Assembly (NCBI GenBank): GCA_930367215.1
Contig: OV884058.1
Coordinates: 170,544,478-170,608,477, forward strand
Direction: 5' to 3'
DNA: 64,000 nucleotides
From: Pollenia angustigena
Taxonomy: Eukaryota; Arthropoda; Insecta; Diptera; Polleniidae
Every line of letters begins with the position of its first letter. Position 1 is the stretch's first letter. The position numbers and the translations under genes are program-made. The notes below the pieces were generated by a model, which ran no database searches, was not told the origin of the DNA, and was given only the letters and a program-made list of their open reading frames with translations. Positions 10,221 through 21,882 of this stretch are shown piece by piece.

Positions 10221-11559
10221 CCATACAAATACTACTCCCGAAAATTGCTTTTTATGCCGTAACTTTCTTATTAAAGTTTGTGTTGACATAAAATTTTACG
10301 ACAATAACTTTTACGATAGTTACTAGGTCATAACAAAATGTTGTTCTGGGAGTACTAAAATTTAAAACAGGTCCAACATAAGCCCCTGTCCTAAAATCAC
10401 TTAAAGTCAAACAAATCTCATATACATACGTCAAGATATCTAAATTCCGTTTTACTCTCTCAAACAAGTCTTAAGTATATTAACGAAAATGCTTTCCTGA
10501 TCTAATTATTGTTTGAAAAATTTTAAGAAGAAAAACAAAAACAACTTATCACGACGGGGTTATATTTTCCTCAAAATACGTAAGGCTTTGTAAGATAGAA
10601 ATCTAACAAGTTTTCGTTCAACAGTCAACAAATCTTATTTTACATTACAGTTTGTAATCGCACGAACATGCCTTTGTAAAAATACAACCCAGATCGAATA
10701 AAAAGTATTATTGTTTAGAATAATTTCCAAAAACAATGAAGTCGTATGTGATGCCAAATTTTTATTCGTAATAGGTACTTGTCATTTTCTTATTAACACA
10801 TTGCATTCACACTATCACACTTTTTCTTGACATGTATTAATACAAAGTAGGTATAATAGTGTAAAGTAGCCATAAATAAAATTCGTTACGAAGAACTTTT
10901 ACGTGAACCTATGAGTTTTATTACATCATTTAGGGGGTCGATGATTGGCTATGGACCGCAAATTTTGTAGAATTTGAAAATGGTTTTATATACTGCGGTG
11001 TAAAATATCTTACATGTTTTTATTAATTTAATGTTAACAAAAAAAAAAAAAAATATATGCTTTAAATACTTACCCCCTTCCCCTTATTCATAAAAAAGAT
11101 TTATGAAACGAATTTTGTATGAAATTTTGTTCAATAAACCTTTTATAAATATAAAATTTTTTGGACTAAATCATAAGTGTACCATTGTACACTTCTGTAG
11201 ATCGAGTAGTAAAAGTTTCTTACTTATAAAATATTAAATATGTATGTATTCTTATTTTTAAAAAGTACTTTCTTGTGTTCTTTATATTTTCTAAAAGGTA
11301 TTGATTACAAAAGAGAACAAATTTGAACTTTTTTTGTGCAGTTTCGAATTTGATTGCAAATTTTTACTAATTTGAGGTCGCTGATTTCAAATCTAATCTA
11401 AATTTTTCTCTATCAGCTCTACTTTTCGAGATATACCGTTATGTCCAAAATTAAGGCACATTCACTACATATATAGGAATAACTTGAAAATGCTTGACCA
11501 TTGTACAATTTACATTGTTCACATAAGAAAAGAGGCAGATATCCTTTGCTTTAATTTAT
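10221..11559. other. AT-rich stretch, nothing recognised
   Basis: Plain AT-rich DNA with an A-run at 11040-11053. No coding frame, splice-site pair or delimited repeat was convincing. A reverse 71-codon ORF at 10252-10467 has no recognisable motif. Confidence 0.4.
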
Positions 11560-11830
11560 TTTTTTATTGTAATTGAAATTTTAACTTAAATTCTAAATTG
11601 AATTTGCCTTTTATTAAATTTGAGTTATTGAAATATTTAATTGACGTTGATATTGAAATTAAAATTGAATCATTGAAATAGTTTATTGAAAGTGAAATTG
11701 AATTATTGTTATTGCTCATTATATTGTATTATATTGAATTGTAACCGTATAGAGAATAAACGTTGTGGTAAGCTGCATTAAAGATTCGTTGCATTTACCG
11801 ATTTCTCCTTTTCTGATCCCCTAAAAGAGG
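11560..11830. repeat. degenerate TTGAAAT-rich tract, possible LTR-like end
   Basis: From 11560 to about 11720 the sequence repeats variants of ATTGAAATT without a fixed period. It is followed by GAGAATAAACGTT and a GCTGCATTAAAG block near 11754-11785, which has the look of an LTR R/U5 region with its poly(A) signal. I found no second LTR, primer site or gag/pol, so the LTR idea is only a suggestion. Confidence 0.25.
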
Positions 11831-13160
11831 AAAATCTATAAAACTTTTAAATATTTAGGCTAACCCTCTAAAGCAAAAATATTCAACCATATACACTCAA
11901 CAGAAAAATAGGAATCTAGGCAGCAGTATTATTTCTAAACCGTGATAACATTGTTTTTAAATTCGCCCTGTAGTTTCAGAGATATCGTTGAATTTTTGAA
12001 AACTAAATATATCTTAAACTTGCAGAGGTGCTTATGCTTCTTCATCCACCTAATGACAGGATAATGTCAAAAATTCGAAAGAATTATTAATTTTTTCAAG
12101 AGTTTTGGGATGCTTTTTTCCATATGTAAATAATTCATAGAACTTAAACTGGAATCATGCCTTTAATACTTTTAATTATTTTTAGTAAAAAAAAACCAAA
12201 AAATTTTTTTTTTAAATTACAACCAACAGCGGGGAGGCTTAAATAGCTTTATAATTACTTTGCCCACAAGAATAAAAAAAAAAATGTTTTAAATTTAAAA
12301 TTTCCACGGTTCAGCATTTACACTTTAAACTTTTAATATTTTTGTTTTCCAAAAACATTTTCATCATCATCATGATCGGTGTTGTGTGGTGCCAAAAGGT
12401 TAAGCACAATATTCCGACAGCAATGAGTAAGTTTAAAAATCTTAAACAAACTTGTAATTATATTTCTTTCAACATCTTTCTTTTCAGCTCATTTTTTCCT
12501 TTTTTTGTCAGAAAATTTTTAATAATACTTTGAATTGTTTTTTTTTTTTAAAGATAAGAAGAGATTTATTTTTTGTAAATTTGTAATATAAATTTTTTTA
12601 ATTTTTCTAATATGTTGAGTGGGCGTTCATTGTTTTGTCGCTTTTAAGGAAGTGATAAAATGTTTCATCAATTTGAGTCTTTTGCACACGCAAACTTGAA
12701 TTTGTCTTTTTAGTTGTGAGATTTTTAACTGATTATGTTAAAATATTTAATTTTTGTGCTTGTTTTTTTTAATAATGATTTTATTAAGGAAACGATTTTA
12801 AAAACAGTTAAAAAATTTTCATTATTTTCAAGACGACATGAATCTTAATTTTAGTTTTATGTGAATATAATTGTAAAGTGTTATTTTCAAGTAACAAAAA
12901 CTATAATGTACATTTTGCAAAAAGTTATTTTTTGATTAGTGTACCTTCTGAAAAATTTCTTTATAAAATTAACATTTTGCTAATATTTTTTTTATTTTTA
13001 TATTTTATACAAAGATTGTTTTTAAAAGTATTTTATACAAAGATTTTTATAAAAGTACCTTCAGCTTTTTTTTTTGTTTACATTAGTAATAAATTTTTTT
13101 TGGTGTATAGGTCATAAATCCTTTTGACTCTTTAAGAAAGAAATAATTCAATGACTTGAT
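11831..13160. other. AT-rich stretch, nothing recognised
   Basis: Very AT-rich with long T and A runs (for example near 12540 and 13070). ORFs at 12342-12533 and 12878-13117 are rich in F, I, L, K and Y from composition alone and have no motif. Confidence 0.4.
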
Positions 13161-13254
13161 ATTTCGTTGGCTTGTCACACCGGAAGAAATTTTTTTTATA
13201 ACAATCTTAATCATTTAATAAAAAAGAAATTTCGAAATATCTAAAGCCAACGAA
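13161..13254. repeat. short inverted repeat at a repeat edge
   Basis: ATATTTCGTTGGCTT (from about 13160) pairs with AAGCCAACGAAA (13241-13253). Between them is T-rich filler. It abuts the ACAAGTAAGAG start of the adjacent muscoid repeat and may be a small separate insertion or its edge. Confidence 0.45.
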
Positions 13255-15660
13255 ACAAGTAAGAGTGCTTTATTCTCTGTGCCGAATCTTTAATACCCTC
13301 CACCGGGAGCTAAAATATTTCAGGAGTTGGCTTTATATGGTATCTATAAAATATAAGCCAATCTTTGTAAAAGCTGACCTTATAGTATTATAATTTGTTG
13401 CCTAATTAAAATAAAATATTTTGGTTTGTTTTAGAAATTTTATTAGGCGTGATTTAAGCGACTTTTTGGATTGTAATTTAGCTTCCTTATAATATAGATC
13501 ACTAATTACAGAATTCGGTAGAGTGATTTCGAGTATTAAAAACAACGTTATTTGACCAAATTTCTTTACAGCAATACAATTCTTTTACGTTTCTTATATT
13601 GCTTTTCAGAAGTCATATGTATTTATATAGGACCTTTGGTAAATTATGTTCCGATTATCACAAAATTAAAGAGTGTCATTTAAAGTCATACAAAGATGAA
13701 TTGAACCAAATTTTACCACAACAGCTAAACTAGTTACGGGATAAGTGGTCTTTAAACGATTTTCCAGAGTGGGCTAAATATGGGGCATAACCCCAGAGGG
13801 AAGCAAACTGACACCAAAGTAGTCCCGTTATAGGTCTTTGGTTCTATTTTTAACACTTTCTATGAATAAGACCTATCACTTTTACATGGGGTTGTCATTG
13901 GAGGGGGTCAATTGACACCATTTGACCAGTTACAAATCTATTCTCAATGGACATTTTAGTGACAGTTACTAAAATGTAGTATTATTTCAATACGATGTAC
14001 TATTATTTTAATAAAACAAGTCCTAGAATAAAATTTAAGAGCCAAATTTTAGAAACTCTCAAAAAAATGTATCACCACCGGTGAAGACTGTACTGTAATT
14101 CATTACGATTTTCACGTAGCGGAGTTGTTTCTAATTGAAACTATGACAGCCAAAATTTAACTGCTATAGCATGGTTCGTTACGGTTTTAGGCGTACTAAA
14201 GTGTTTTCGTAGAGTGGGCTTTATATGGGGCGTATCGTAAATTATAAACCTATATTTATGAAATGTGTCTTACGAAACTATGACAGACAAAATTTTACTC
14301 CAATACCATTATTCGTTACGGTTAGGGTTTTTTCACTTATTATATTTCCCGTTTTCCCGGGATTTTTGTTGCGGGATCCCGGGAAATAAAAAGTTCTTCA
14401 TAGTTTCAGAAAACAGCTATTTTTACTCAGAAATTTAGTTTTCTTTTCTCTAAAAATTAGCATCTGTGGATGGGTTGTCGATTAGATCAATTATAAGAAA
14501 TGTGTACAAACGTAAATTAATGCCTCCTGCGGCAATAAATCTATTAAAAGCAGAATGGGCAGTGCAACAGTTGATAATTAATAAATTAAGTGAAGTGATG
14601 AATTGATAAAGAACATAAATTCAAAATAAGATGCAGGCAGTAAATTCTCATTGTCCATGGACAAGTCTTAAATATAGGATATACATAAACATATCGCTCC
14701 GTTATTGCAACATAGTCGGATCTACAAAAAAAAAAAAATCGAGCTTGGTAATATATCCGGGAAGTGTGGGGAAACCGAAATAAAAAAATAATGAAACTCG
14801 TGTAAGTTACTAAAACATACAAATTGAAAAATACATTGTCCTAAAGATTACAGATGGACCTAATGAAAAGAAATAGTTTGTAAGAAGTAGTCCGGATGAT
14901 GCTATTTTTTGCATCAACCTTGACATCAGAAGCATGCAACAACGGTGCACTTTTAATTATTTGTCCAACCTCGGTAAAAAAGTAAACGAAATTTTTCGGA
15001 AACATGGTAATCAGTAAACAAAATCAGAAATATACTCTTTGGGGACTCACTAAACGCTTTGAGTGTGTCAGAAAGTAATTTCCTACGCCGTTAAAAAATG
15101 TTAATATATTTATTAAAATATTTTATATATTTTATGAATTTACTTTTTGATCTCATATCTTGAGTACCTCAATTGTTATGTTTATTTTATCTTGTACTAG
15201 ATCATCATAATACGGAATTTACTTATAATAGCCAAAGGTAATAATAATTCAAATAATTCAAGTTCCGCTTTCAATCTTCAATTAATTTTTGTAGTATTTA
15301 AGCATTTATTTTACTTACTTTGTAGACAAGTTCCCTCACGTTTGTTTATAAAAGTTTTCTTCATTAATAAAACCAAGTTTACTTTGTATTATTTGTATGG
15401 AGCGGGATCCCGGGATTCCGGGAAATTTAAAAATTTTTCCCGATTTCCCGGGAATCGAAAAACTCCGGGAAAAAAAAACTCTAGTTACGGTTTTAATCAA
15501 ACTAAACTGTTTCCCGAGAGTTGCCTTTATATGGGGCATATGGAAAATTATAGACTGATCTTAACAAAATGTAGTGGTATGAATTCCAGTCATATAAATG
15601 AATTTGTGCAAAATTAAATGAATCGGTAACGTTGGTCACCAAAATATGTTAGTTTTAAGA
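13255..15660 (+). repeat. divergent muscoid repeat, split by a hAT insertion
   Basis: It starts with ACAAGTAAGAGTGC and AATACCCTCCACC, the mirror of the ends at 16440-16478 and 63260-63300. Inner units recur with GAGTGGGCTxxATATGGGGC at about 13765 and 14213 and a variant at about 15513, and TTCGTTACGG at 14172 and 14313. The stretch 14323-15483 is a later hAT insertion; the flanking GTTACGGT duplicate shows the two halves were continuous. Non-coding. Confidence 0.65.
14323..15483. mobile_element. hAT element, CCCGGGA-rich ends, perfect 8-bp duplication
   Basis: Ends are TAGGGTTTTTTC and the complement-related GAAAAAAAAACTCTA. Both are followed by dense CCCGGGA/TCCCGGG blocks including GCGGGATCCCGGG. 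The duplication GTTACGGT is exact at 14315-14322 and 15484-15491. The 1161-bp interior is AT-rich; frames near 14900-15060 show only short uninterrupted stretches, and I could not place transposase motifs. It is therefore a non-autonomous hAT. Confidence 0.87.
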
Positions 15661-15912
15661 ACAAAAATATTAATCTTTTAGGGAGGTTGTCCTACATTTG
15701 ACATTATAACTCTTTTTCCTACTCAACCGACTTTGCTGGATTTTTATCTCAAACTGCTTAGGAGAAATGTTGAGTCTTTTGAAAGTAGTGTCGTTAAGAT
15801 TTTATAGCAAAAACAATTTTATCTCCAGCCACAACCTTCATACAAAATTTTTATCAAATGAAATAAAAAAAAACCTTTTCGTGTGTGTTATTTTTTTACA
15901 TATTGGCATTCG
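15661..15912. other. unassigned stretch
   Basis: Plain sequence between the muscoid repeat and the pogo-like end. Nothing recognised. Confidence 0.3.
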
Positions 15913-15982
15913 ATAACGTGAACAAAGTCGAAAACGTGAAACGCCACGGTAAAAATTAGTTCACGTTAGCGCGAGTTCACTG
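15913..15982. mobile_element. solo end of a pogo/Tigger-like element
   Basis: The stretch ends GCGAGTTCACTG and is followed by TA at 15983-15984; reading backwards it begins CAGTGAACTCGCGCTAACG. A second GATAACGTGAAC block lies inside. The opposite terminus is missing or unrecognisable. Confidence 0.45.
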
Positions 15983-16109
15983 TATGTACTTTAAGGGCTC
16001 TTAAATGAAAAAAGTTTCACACGGAATGACAAACTAATATACCTTGATTTACCGCGGTGGTGGTGAAGGGTACAAAAAGGAAACTCAAACTCTTCAAAAA
16101 TATTTCTTT

Positions 16110-16478
16110 CGTATAATTATACCCACACCGCAATAGTGGAGAGGGTATTATACATTTGTGCTGATGTGTGTAACGCCTTAAAATATTGGTCCTAGACCCA
16201 CTTTAAAGTATACCGATCGACTCAGAATCACTTTCTGAGTCGAACTAACGATGTCCGTCCGGCTGGCTGGTATGGACACATAAGCTATACAGTTTTTAAA
16301 AAATAGGACCACAAGGGGAGGTAGGGGGCAATTTCTGCCCCTCACAAGATTTTAATGAGTTTTATAATCATAGATAAATCCATATTTATATGGACATATA
16401 AGCATGATGTATTTTTTAATACTGTGGTGTAGGGTATCATATGGTCGGGCTTGACCGACTATACTTTCTTACTTGTTT
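16110..16478 (+). repeat. muscoid dispersed repeat, copy 2 (internally deleted)
   Basis: Begins with an ATACCC...GGGTAT hairpin (ATACCCACACCGC, GAGAGGGTAT), then GTATACCGATCGACTCAG, GATGTCCGTCCGGCTGG, one internal GGACCACAAGGGGAGG unit, GGACATATAAGCATGATG and the terminus GACTATACTTTCTTACTTGT. Compared with copy 4 (62690-63302) it skips directly from GGCTGG to the last unit. Confidence 0.85.
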
Positions 16479-17285
16479 TTTATTATTTTCGTTTTTTTTT
16501 TAATTTTCTTCTTATTTGATTTTATTTCAAAAGAAAAAAAAAACAACAACCAAACTAAAAGTCATCATCACATGAGTATCGCTCGTTAAAAAGGAGTGAA
16601 CGAAATGGAGAGAAATATTGAAAAATTCCTTTTTAATGTCTTCAAACAAGAAACAATGTTTTTGTGGATTTTTTTTTTTTAATTTGAATTCAAATGTGAT
16701 GAAAAAGCAATTATAGTTGTTACATGTTTTTGTTATTGTTTTATTTTTTAATTTAGTAAAGCTTGTTTTTGTATACAAAAAAAAAAAAAAAAAAACAATT
16801 CGTACTCCGCATATTTTGTTGAACAAGATGTCAATTGAATTAGGAAGTCACGCTCTTATTGTTTTTAATCAATTCGACAAAATTTATTTAATTTAAGAGA
16901 TGTTTGTTATTAAGAAAGAGGGTGTATGAAGATGTAAGTACAATTCCAGCAGGAAAATGTGATCAATAGGATACAGGAATGTAATACATATCTTGATTAA
17001 TATTTGATTCCAGAACTCATTACTCTTAACAGAATACATGTCTTAGGATTGTAATAAATTATTTTAATGTATGTATGTATACTGTGAATAAATTAAATAT
17101 TTCTTAGAGATACGAATAACTGTCACGAACAGAAAAAAAACACGAATAATTGTTACGAACAGAATCAATACATTCCTTGTTCTGCAAATGTGGAAATATA
17201 AGTGGTAATCAACTCATAATAATTGTGGCAATAAAATAACATTCTCAATTCCAATGAATGCATTATTATTGTTTCGAAAATAATA
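16479..17285. other. AT-rich stretch, nothing recognised
   Basis: Homopolymer-rich DNA, with a run of about 19 A near 16779. The 99-codon reverse ORF at 16527-16826 is phenylalanine/lysine filler from these runs. CACGAATAAxTGTxACGAACAGAA occurs twice near 17112-17165 as a short direct repeat. Confidence 0.4.
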
Positions 17286-18210
17286 TCGGGTGATTTTTTA
17301 GCTATTATTTTTATGGCAACACTGGGTTAAACAGCTGACGCACGTTTCGTGTTTTGTTTCACTGTCAAACATCTTCAGTTTGGTCGATAATTTAACCATG
17401 AATCAATCGTCTTCAAAACGAACAACGCTTGCAAATGATTGAATTTTATTATCAAAATGCGTGCACTGTTAAAAAAGTTCATCGCGCGCTTCTTCCATTT
17501 TATGGTCAGTTTAATCGACCCACTGAATGTGTACGTCAATAAGCAGAATTGTCGATTTTGGAGTGAAGACCAGCCAGAAGCATTGCAAGAGCTACCAATG
17601 CATCCAGAAAAAGTCACAGTTTGGTGCGGTTTATGGGCTGGTGGCATCATTGGACCGTACTTCTTCAAAGATGATGCAACACGTAACATAACTGTGAATG
17701 GTGAGCGATACCGTGAGATGATATCCAACTTTTTTTACCCAAAATGCAAGAGCTTGATTTGCATGATATGTGGTTTCAAAAAGACGGTGCCACATGCCAC
17801 ACAGCACGCTTAACAATGGACTTATTGAGAGGCGAGTTCGGTGAACATTTTATTTCACGTTCGGGACCGGTCAATTGGCCGCCTAGATCGTGCGATTTAA
17901 CGCCTTTAGACAATTTTTTGTGGGGCTGTGTTAAAGCTCATGTCTATACACACATGCCCGCTTCCATTGACGCATGGGAAGACAACATTGAAGCATTTAT
18001 TCATGACATACCGGCCGAAATGTTGGAAAGAGTATGCCAAAATTAGACTAAGCGGATGGACCATTTCAGGCGCAGTCACGGTCAACATTTTCATGAAATA
18101 ATCTTCAAACATTAAATTATATGGACCGTACTATCGATTCAAATAAAGATTCTGCATTTTTCTGAATTTTATGTGTTTTTTTTTATAACTTTCCTATAGC
18201 TCTTAACCCA
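17286..18210 (+). mobile_element. rosa-like mariner copy, internally deleted
   Basis: The left end reads GGGTGATTTTTTAGCTATT and the right end, in complement, GGGTTAAGAGCTATAGGAAAG, sharing AGCTAT blocks. The element holds one broken transposase (17398-18115). Its length of about 925 bp is short of the usual 1.3 kb because of a central deletion. Exact ends and the TA duplication are not clear. Confidence 0.8.
17398..18115 (+). pseudogene. mariner transposase (DD41D, rosa-like), broken
   Basis: The ATG at 17398 starts an N-terminal helix-turn-helix region whose frame is disturbed twice near 17430. It then reads to about NRPTE near 17525, where a central deletion jumps directly to VNKQNCRFWSE. 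This removes the second helix-turn-helix, the linker and the first catalytic Asp. One T is missing from a T-run near 17735, shifting frame. After that, QKDGATCHTA and WPPRSCDLTPLD are readable, with 41 residues between the two Asp of DGAT and LTPLD, the spacing of the rosa group. A TGG-to-TAG stop follows CQN at about 18043, and the terminal EIIFKH is intact. Catalytically dead. Confidence 0.9.
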
Positions 18211-18620
18211 TTACATTATTTGTTCAGTTATTTATGTAATCAATTCCTTATTTTCCCACGGGGGTATCAACAGGGGGACCACAGGGAGATTTTTAATGTT
18301 GACAGGTACTTTTGGTACTTAATAAAAAGTAGTTTATAAAATATGTTTTGTAAAAGGTACATTCCATTTTTTTTTTGTACACAGTACTTTTTTTTGACAC
18401 GGTACGTTGGGGATAGTCTGTATATGGTTTATGTGAAGTTTGCACGAAATCGTCCTAGTGGTTTCGGAGATATGGCATTTAGATTTTCCTATATACATAT
18501 TCCCATATTATGATTATTTATTGTCACTTTTAAAGTTAGCAAACCATGTATGTATAGTATTGTCTTATGTGTACAATAACATTTGGAATAGGTCGAAAAG
18601 TATATTTCATATCGATAGCG
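18211..18620. other. repeat-like stretch with GGTACTTTT motifs
   Basis: Contains several GGTACTTTT/AAAAGGTAC motifs (18305-18410) like those at 25650-25740, 32750-33060 and 59080-60600. No gene is visible. Confidence 0.4.
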
Positions 18621-19020
18621 GGCGTAAAATAGGGCAAAACGGGTAAAAGCTCCACCTCTCTATATCTTCCTAACTAATTAACTGATTTTCTTGAAATTTG
18701 GCAGGCAATAGGTGTTACATCTGGAAATAAAAAAAGGGAGAGATGAGTAAAACCTCCCTCTCCCTATAAATTCTTAACTAATCAACCGGTTTGCTTTAAA
18801 TTTTGCATGCAGACACTTTAACATCTAAAGGAACTTTAAGATATACATTTTTTCGAAATTCTACCCATGTTTTGTTAGTTAATTGTCCGATTAAAGTCTC
18901 AAGTCTTGAAGGAACTAAAGGCTATACATTTTAAATATTTACGGCGTAAAATACAGCAAAAAGGGTAAAAGCACCCTCTTCCTATAGCTTCTTAAATAAT
19001 TTACCGCTTCTCTTGAAAAT
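18621..19020 (+). repeat. imperfect repeat units upstream of the Helitron relic
   Basis: GGGTAAAAGCxCC, CTxTATAxCTTCxTAAxTAA and TTCTTGAAAxTTTG occur in order near 18634, 18770 (weaker) and 18968. Similar phrases lie near other Helitron-like fragments in insects, as I recall. Non-coding. Confidence 0.45.
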
Positions 19021-19059
19021 TTGATGTATTTTTTTGACAAATTTTGTTCTTCGGGTTTT

Positions 19060-19371
19060 CTATTTTCGAATTTGACACCACCACGGCTTTGCAATGGCAC
19101 ACGATTGATCTTTAAAAAATTGATGAAAAGCATCAAAGCTACCATTTTGAATGTTGAATTCCGAGACGAAAATGTTTTGCTGCTACGAACTCGGATGATT
19201 CCCACAGACGTCCCAATTGAATTCAAACGCGTTCAATTTCCTTAAAGATTGGAATTTGCAATGACAATCATTAAGAAGCAAGGCCAAACGAAGTCTGTTT
19301 GCGGCTTAGATTTGGACACACGATGCACGGACAATTATACGTGGTCGGCAAGCGTTATTTGTGTTAGCTAA
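19060..19371 (+). pseudogene. Helitron helicase C-terminal fragment
   Basis: LTPPRLCNGTRL, MIPTDVPIEFKR and FAMTI.K.QGQT.SVCGLDL are readable in one frame. They match the order of the C-terminal Pif1-type helicase motifs of Helitron RepHel proteins (the LNPPRLCNGTRL and AMTINKSQGQS motifs). The frame is broken by TAA at 19243-19245, just after VQFP, and ends at TAA 19369-19371. The TIIKKQG segment departs from the usual TINKSQG. The Rep domain and upstream helicase motifs are absent, and no 3' hairpin/CTRR terminus was identified. Confidence 0.85.
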
Positions 19372-20559
19372 AGACGGACTGTTCTAATTAAAATTGATTA
19401 TCTCTATTTGATTTTTATACTTCAGAATATAAAATTCATCACGTTTTTATTTTTATCTTATGTAAGGAACATAAATAAAGAAATAAATGACTATTCGTCC
19501 GCTCATTAATGGTTTGACCTACCGACCATACTAAAAAATGAGCAAGGTATAAGGAATATACTTTTTTAATACCCTATTTCTAAATCCAAAATCTGTTCCG
19601 AGAAATTTTTTATGGTTTCTGAGATATTAAGCATTAATTTTGCCCCATTTCAACTATTTTAAAGTATTTTAAGTATTGTTTTGATCTACACGCCGCTATT
19701 TGGCGATTGCATTAATTTTTATAAAAGGTACAAAATAAATTTTTTAATTTTGTTTTTGTTTTAAATGTTATTTGTGGGAACGTAAACGTTCGAGTGACAA
19801 GGCAGTAAATTTCAATCGTGTTTTGCTTCATTGCCGTAAGAAAAAAGTACATACTTTTTTTGTAAAAGGAACAAAATTTAATTTTTTGTAAAATATTTTG
19901 TTTTTTATAACAAGATAACTCAATGTTGTATTAAAATCAAATTTTAATTCAGAAATAAAACCAGCGAGAATTTCTTTGTACTGCTAATAGTAAAAAAGTG
20001 CTAAGAATTCTTTACAACCAAATTTAACGCTATTTCCTGTTTTTCATTTTCTTTCTTTTTTTGCTGGTATATGGTGATAATCTTTAATAACTTTTAGCGA
20101 GTTAAAATATTGTGCAAATTTTTAGAGAGAACCATTATTTATACACATTGATTTCTTTTAAACCAAAGTGAACTTTCGTTTTAGATTTTAGTTAGATTAG
20201 ATATTGACGATGTTCGTCATCATCGCCTTATTTAGGAAATTCTTTATGAAAATATATTTCGCAAATACAAACATACATGTAACCAAAAACGTCTGACTAC
20301 TTTGCAGCCAGACAAGAGTAGACCAGTGCAGACCATTCTTTTACTGTTCATATTTTGGCAAAAGTATTTATTTCGGGTTTTTTGTCTATAGTTGGAAGCC
20401 CTGTTTGTTGGAATTAGAGACGAAAGAGTGCGAAGGAGACAAAAGGGTATTAAATTAAACGAATCTGACCCATAACCCACCAAACATGCAAACATACGAA
20501 TAAACAACCAACGAACAAACAGGCAGTCTTAACTTAAGTCGTTTCATTTTACATTCATT
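19372..20559. other. AT-rich stretch, nothing recognised
   Basis: Scattered AAGTACxTACTTTTTTTGTAAAAGG motifs (19840-19870) resemble the GGTACTTTT repeats elsewhere. The reverse 87-codon ORF at 20244-20507 has no recognisable motif. Confidence 0.4.
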
Positions 20560-20662
20560 GATTTGTTGTTTTTCTTTTTGTTGTTGTTCGTATTTGTTGT
20601 GTTGTTGTAAAACATGATGTTGTTTGTACAATGTTTATTTGTTTGTTGTTGTTTGGTGTTAA
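20560..20662. repeat. GTT-rich low-complexity tract
   Basis: Imperfect TTGTTGTT/GTTTGTT repeats, in complement the CAACAA type common in fly introns and UTRs. No fixed long period. Confidence 0.6.
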
Positions 20663-21033
20663 ACGTTGTAAAATCAAATGCTCATATTTATTTTGTTAAC
20701 ATTTAAAAATTTTTTCTCATAGTTTAATATTTGTTCTTTCTATTTAATTTTATAGTTCATTGTTTATGGTTTTAAATATGAAATGTTGTTAGGGAATTTG
20801 TATGACTTTTGTAGATTTTCAAAGAAGCTGACCCAAGCTTGTTGTTACAAACGGGTCTTCGGTTATAAAATTTACACAAAAATAGTGATAAATTTATATT
20901 AGTTTTTAAGTCATTTTCATAAAATTGTTATTAAGAATGGTAGTAACGGGAAACCTATTTAACCTAGTTATTAAATCGAACACAATTGTTACAGACAACA
21001 AATTTCTATTTCACGTTAAACGACATATACATA
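20663..21033. other. unassigned stretch
   Basis: AT-rich sequence with no supported feature. Confidence 0.3.
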
Positions 21034-21872
21034 CAGTCCGTCTGTCAAGAATGACTTTTCACATTAAAAAAATAAAATGTTTTACTTTATTTTATAAAAA
21101 AACAAGTACTTTTTATTTAAAAACAATTTTTTTTTATTAATTTTAATTATTTACAATGAGATAAAACAAAAATTAATCCACTTTGATTAAAAAAAAGCAA
21201 AACATTGCGATCTTTATTAAGCATCAACATTATTACAAAAAAATTGATTTTGTATTTTTAATACTTGGTTTGGCCGCCCTCAGCATCTGGCACGCATTGG
21301 ACTTACTTTTTCATAATGAATTAACTTCCTTAAGTCATAGTTGGCTGGTATATTTTGCCACTCTTCCAATATTTCGGCTTTTAGAGCTGTCTTGTTAGTC
21401 GGTTGTCGTTTAGCTACCTTTTTTTCAAATAAACACACAAATTAAGATTTTAGTCCCGACTTTGGGCAGGTGTTTCTATAACTTTACCGCGATTATATAG
21501 TAGCCACATTCTTACTACATGGGACTTGTGTTTGGGGTCATTAGTTTGATACAATTTGAAGTGCGGCTTATTATCTCGTATGAAAACAAATTTTTTTGCA
21601 CTGCTTATCTTAAATATTGTTGCGCATCCATTGTTGTCTCTATTATGTGCTAAATCACCTACTCCTTAGCTCGAAATGCAGTCCCAAATCATCGTCGACA
21701 TTTTTCCAAATTTTATTGTTGGAATAGTGTTGCGATTTTCCAACGATATTAGGGGTTTTCTCATCATCTCATCATCATTTTCACATCGTCTTAATAGTCC
21801 GTAGTTGCGAAATGTTTCTTTTGGCGAAGGATAAACGTTTTACTATATTTACTGCTATGGAAATTTTTTCGT
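21034..21872 (-). pseudogene. Tc1-like transposase relic
   Basis: Read on the minus strand in nearly one frame, the order is: KFGKMSTMIWDCIS (Tc1 VKFGGGSxMVWGCFS), GVGDLA, NDPKHKSHVVRMWLLYN (the NDPKHTS motif with the second catalytic Asp), VIETPAQSRD (the WPAQSPDLNPIE motif region), then NKTALKAEILEEWQNIPANY and a KVSPMRARC tail. TAA/TAG stops interrupt at least three points and the third acidic residue region is lost. The N-terminal paired-like DNA-binding region is missing towards 21880, where a different inverted repeat begins. CAGTCCGTCTGTCAAG at 21034, preceded by TA, may be its 3' terminus. Confidence 0.8.
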
Positions 21873-21882
21873 CTTAACGTGA

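Noticed and set aside
16527..16826. 99-codon reverse ORF
   Set aside because: Composition-driven K/F/N-rich translation of A- and T-runs.
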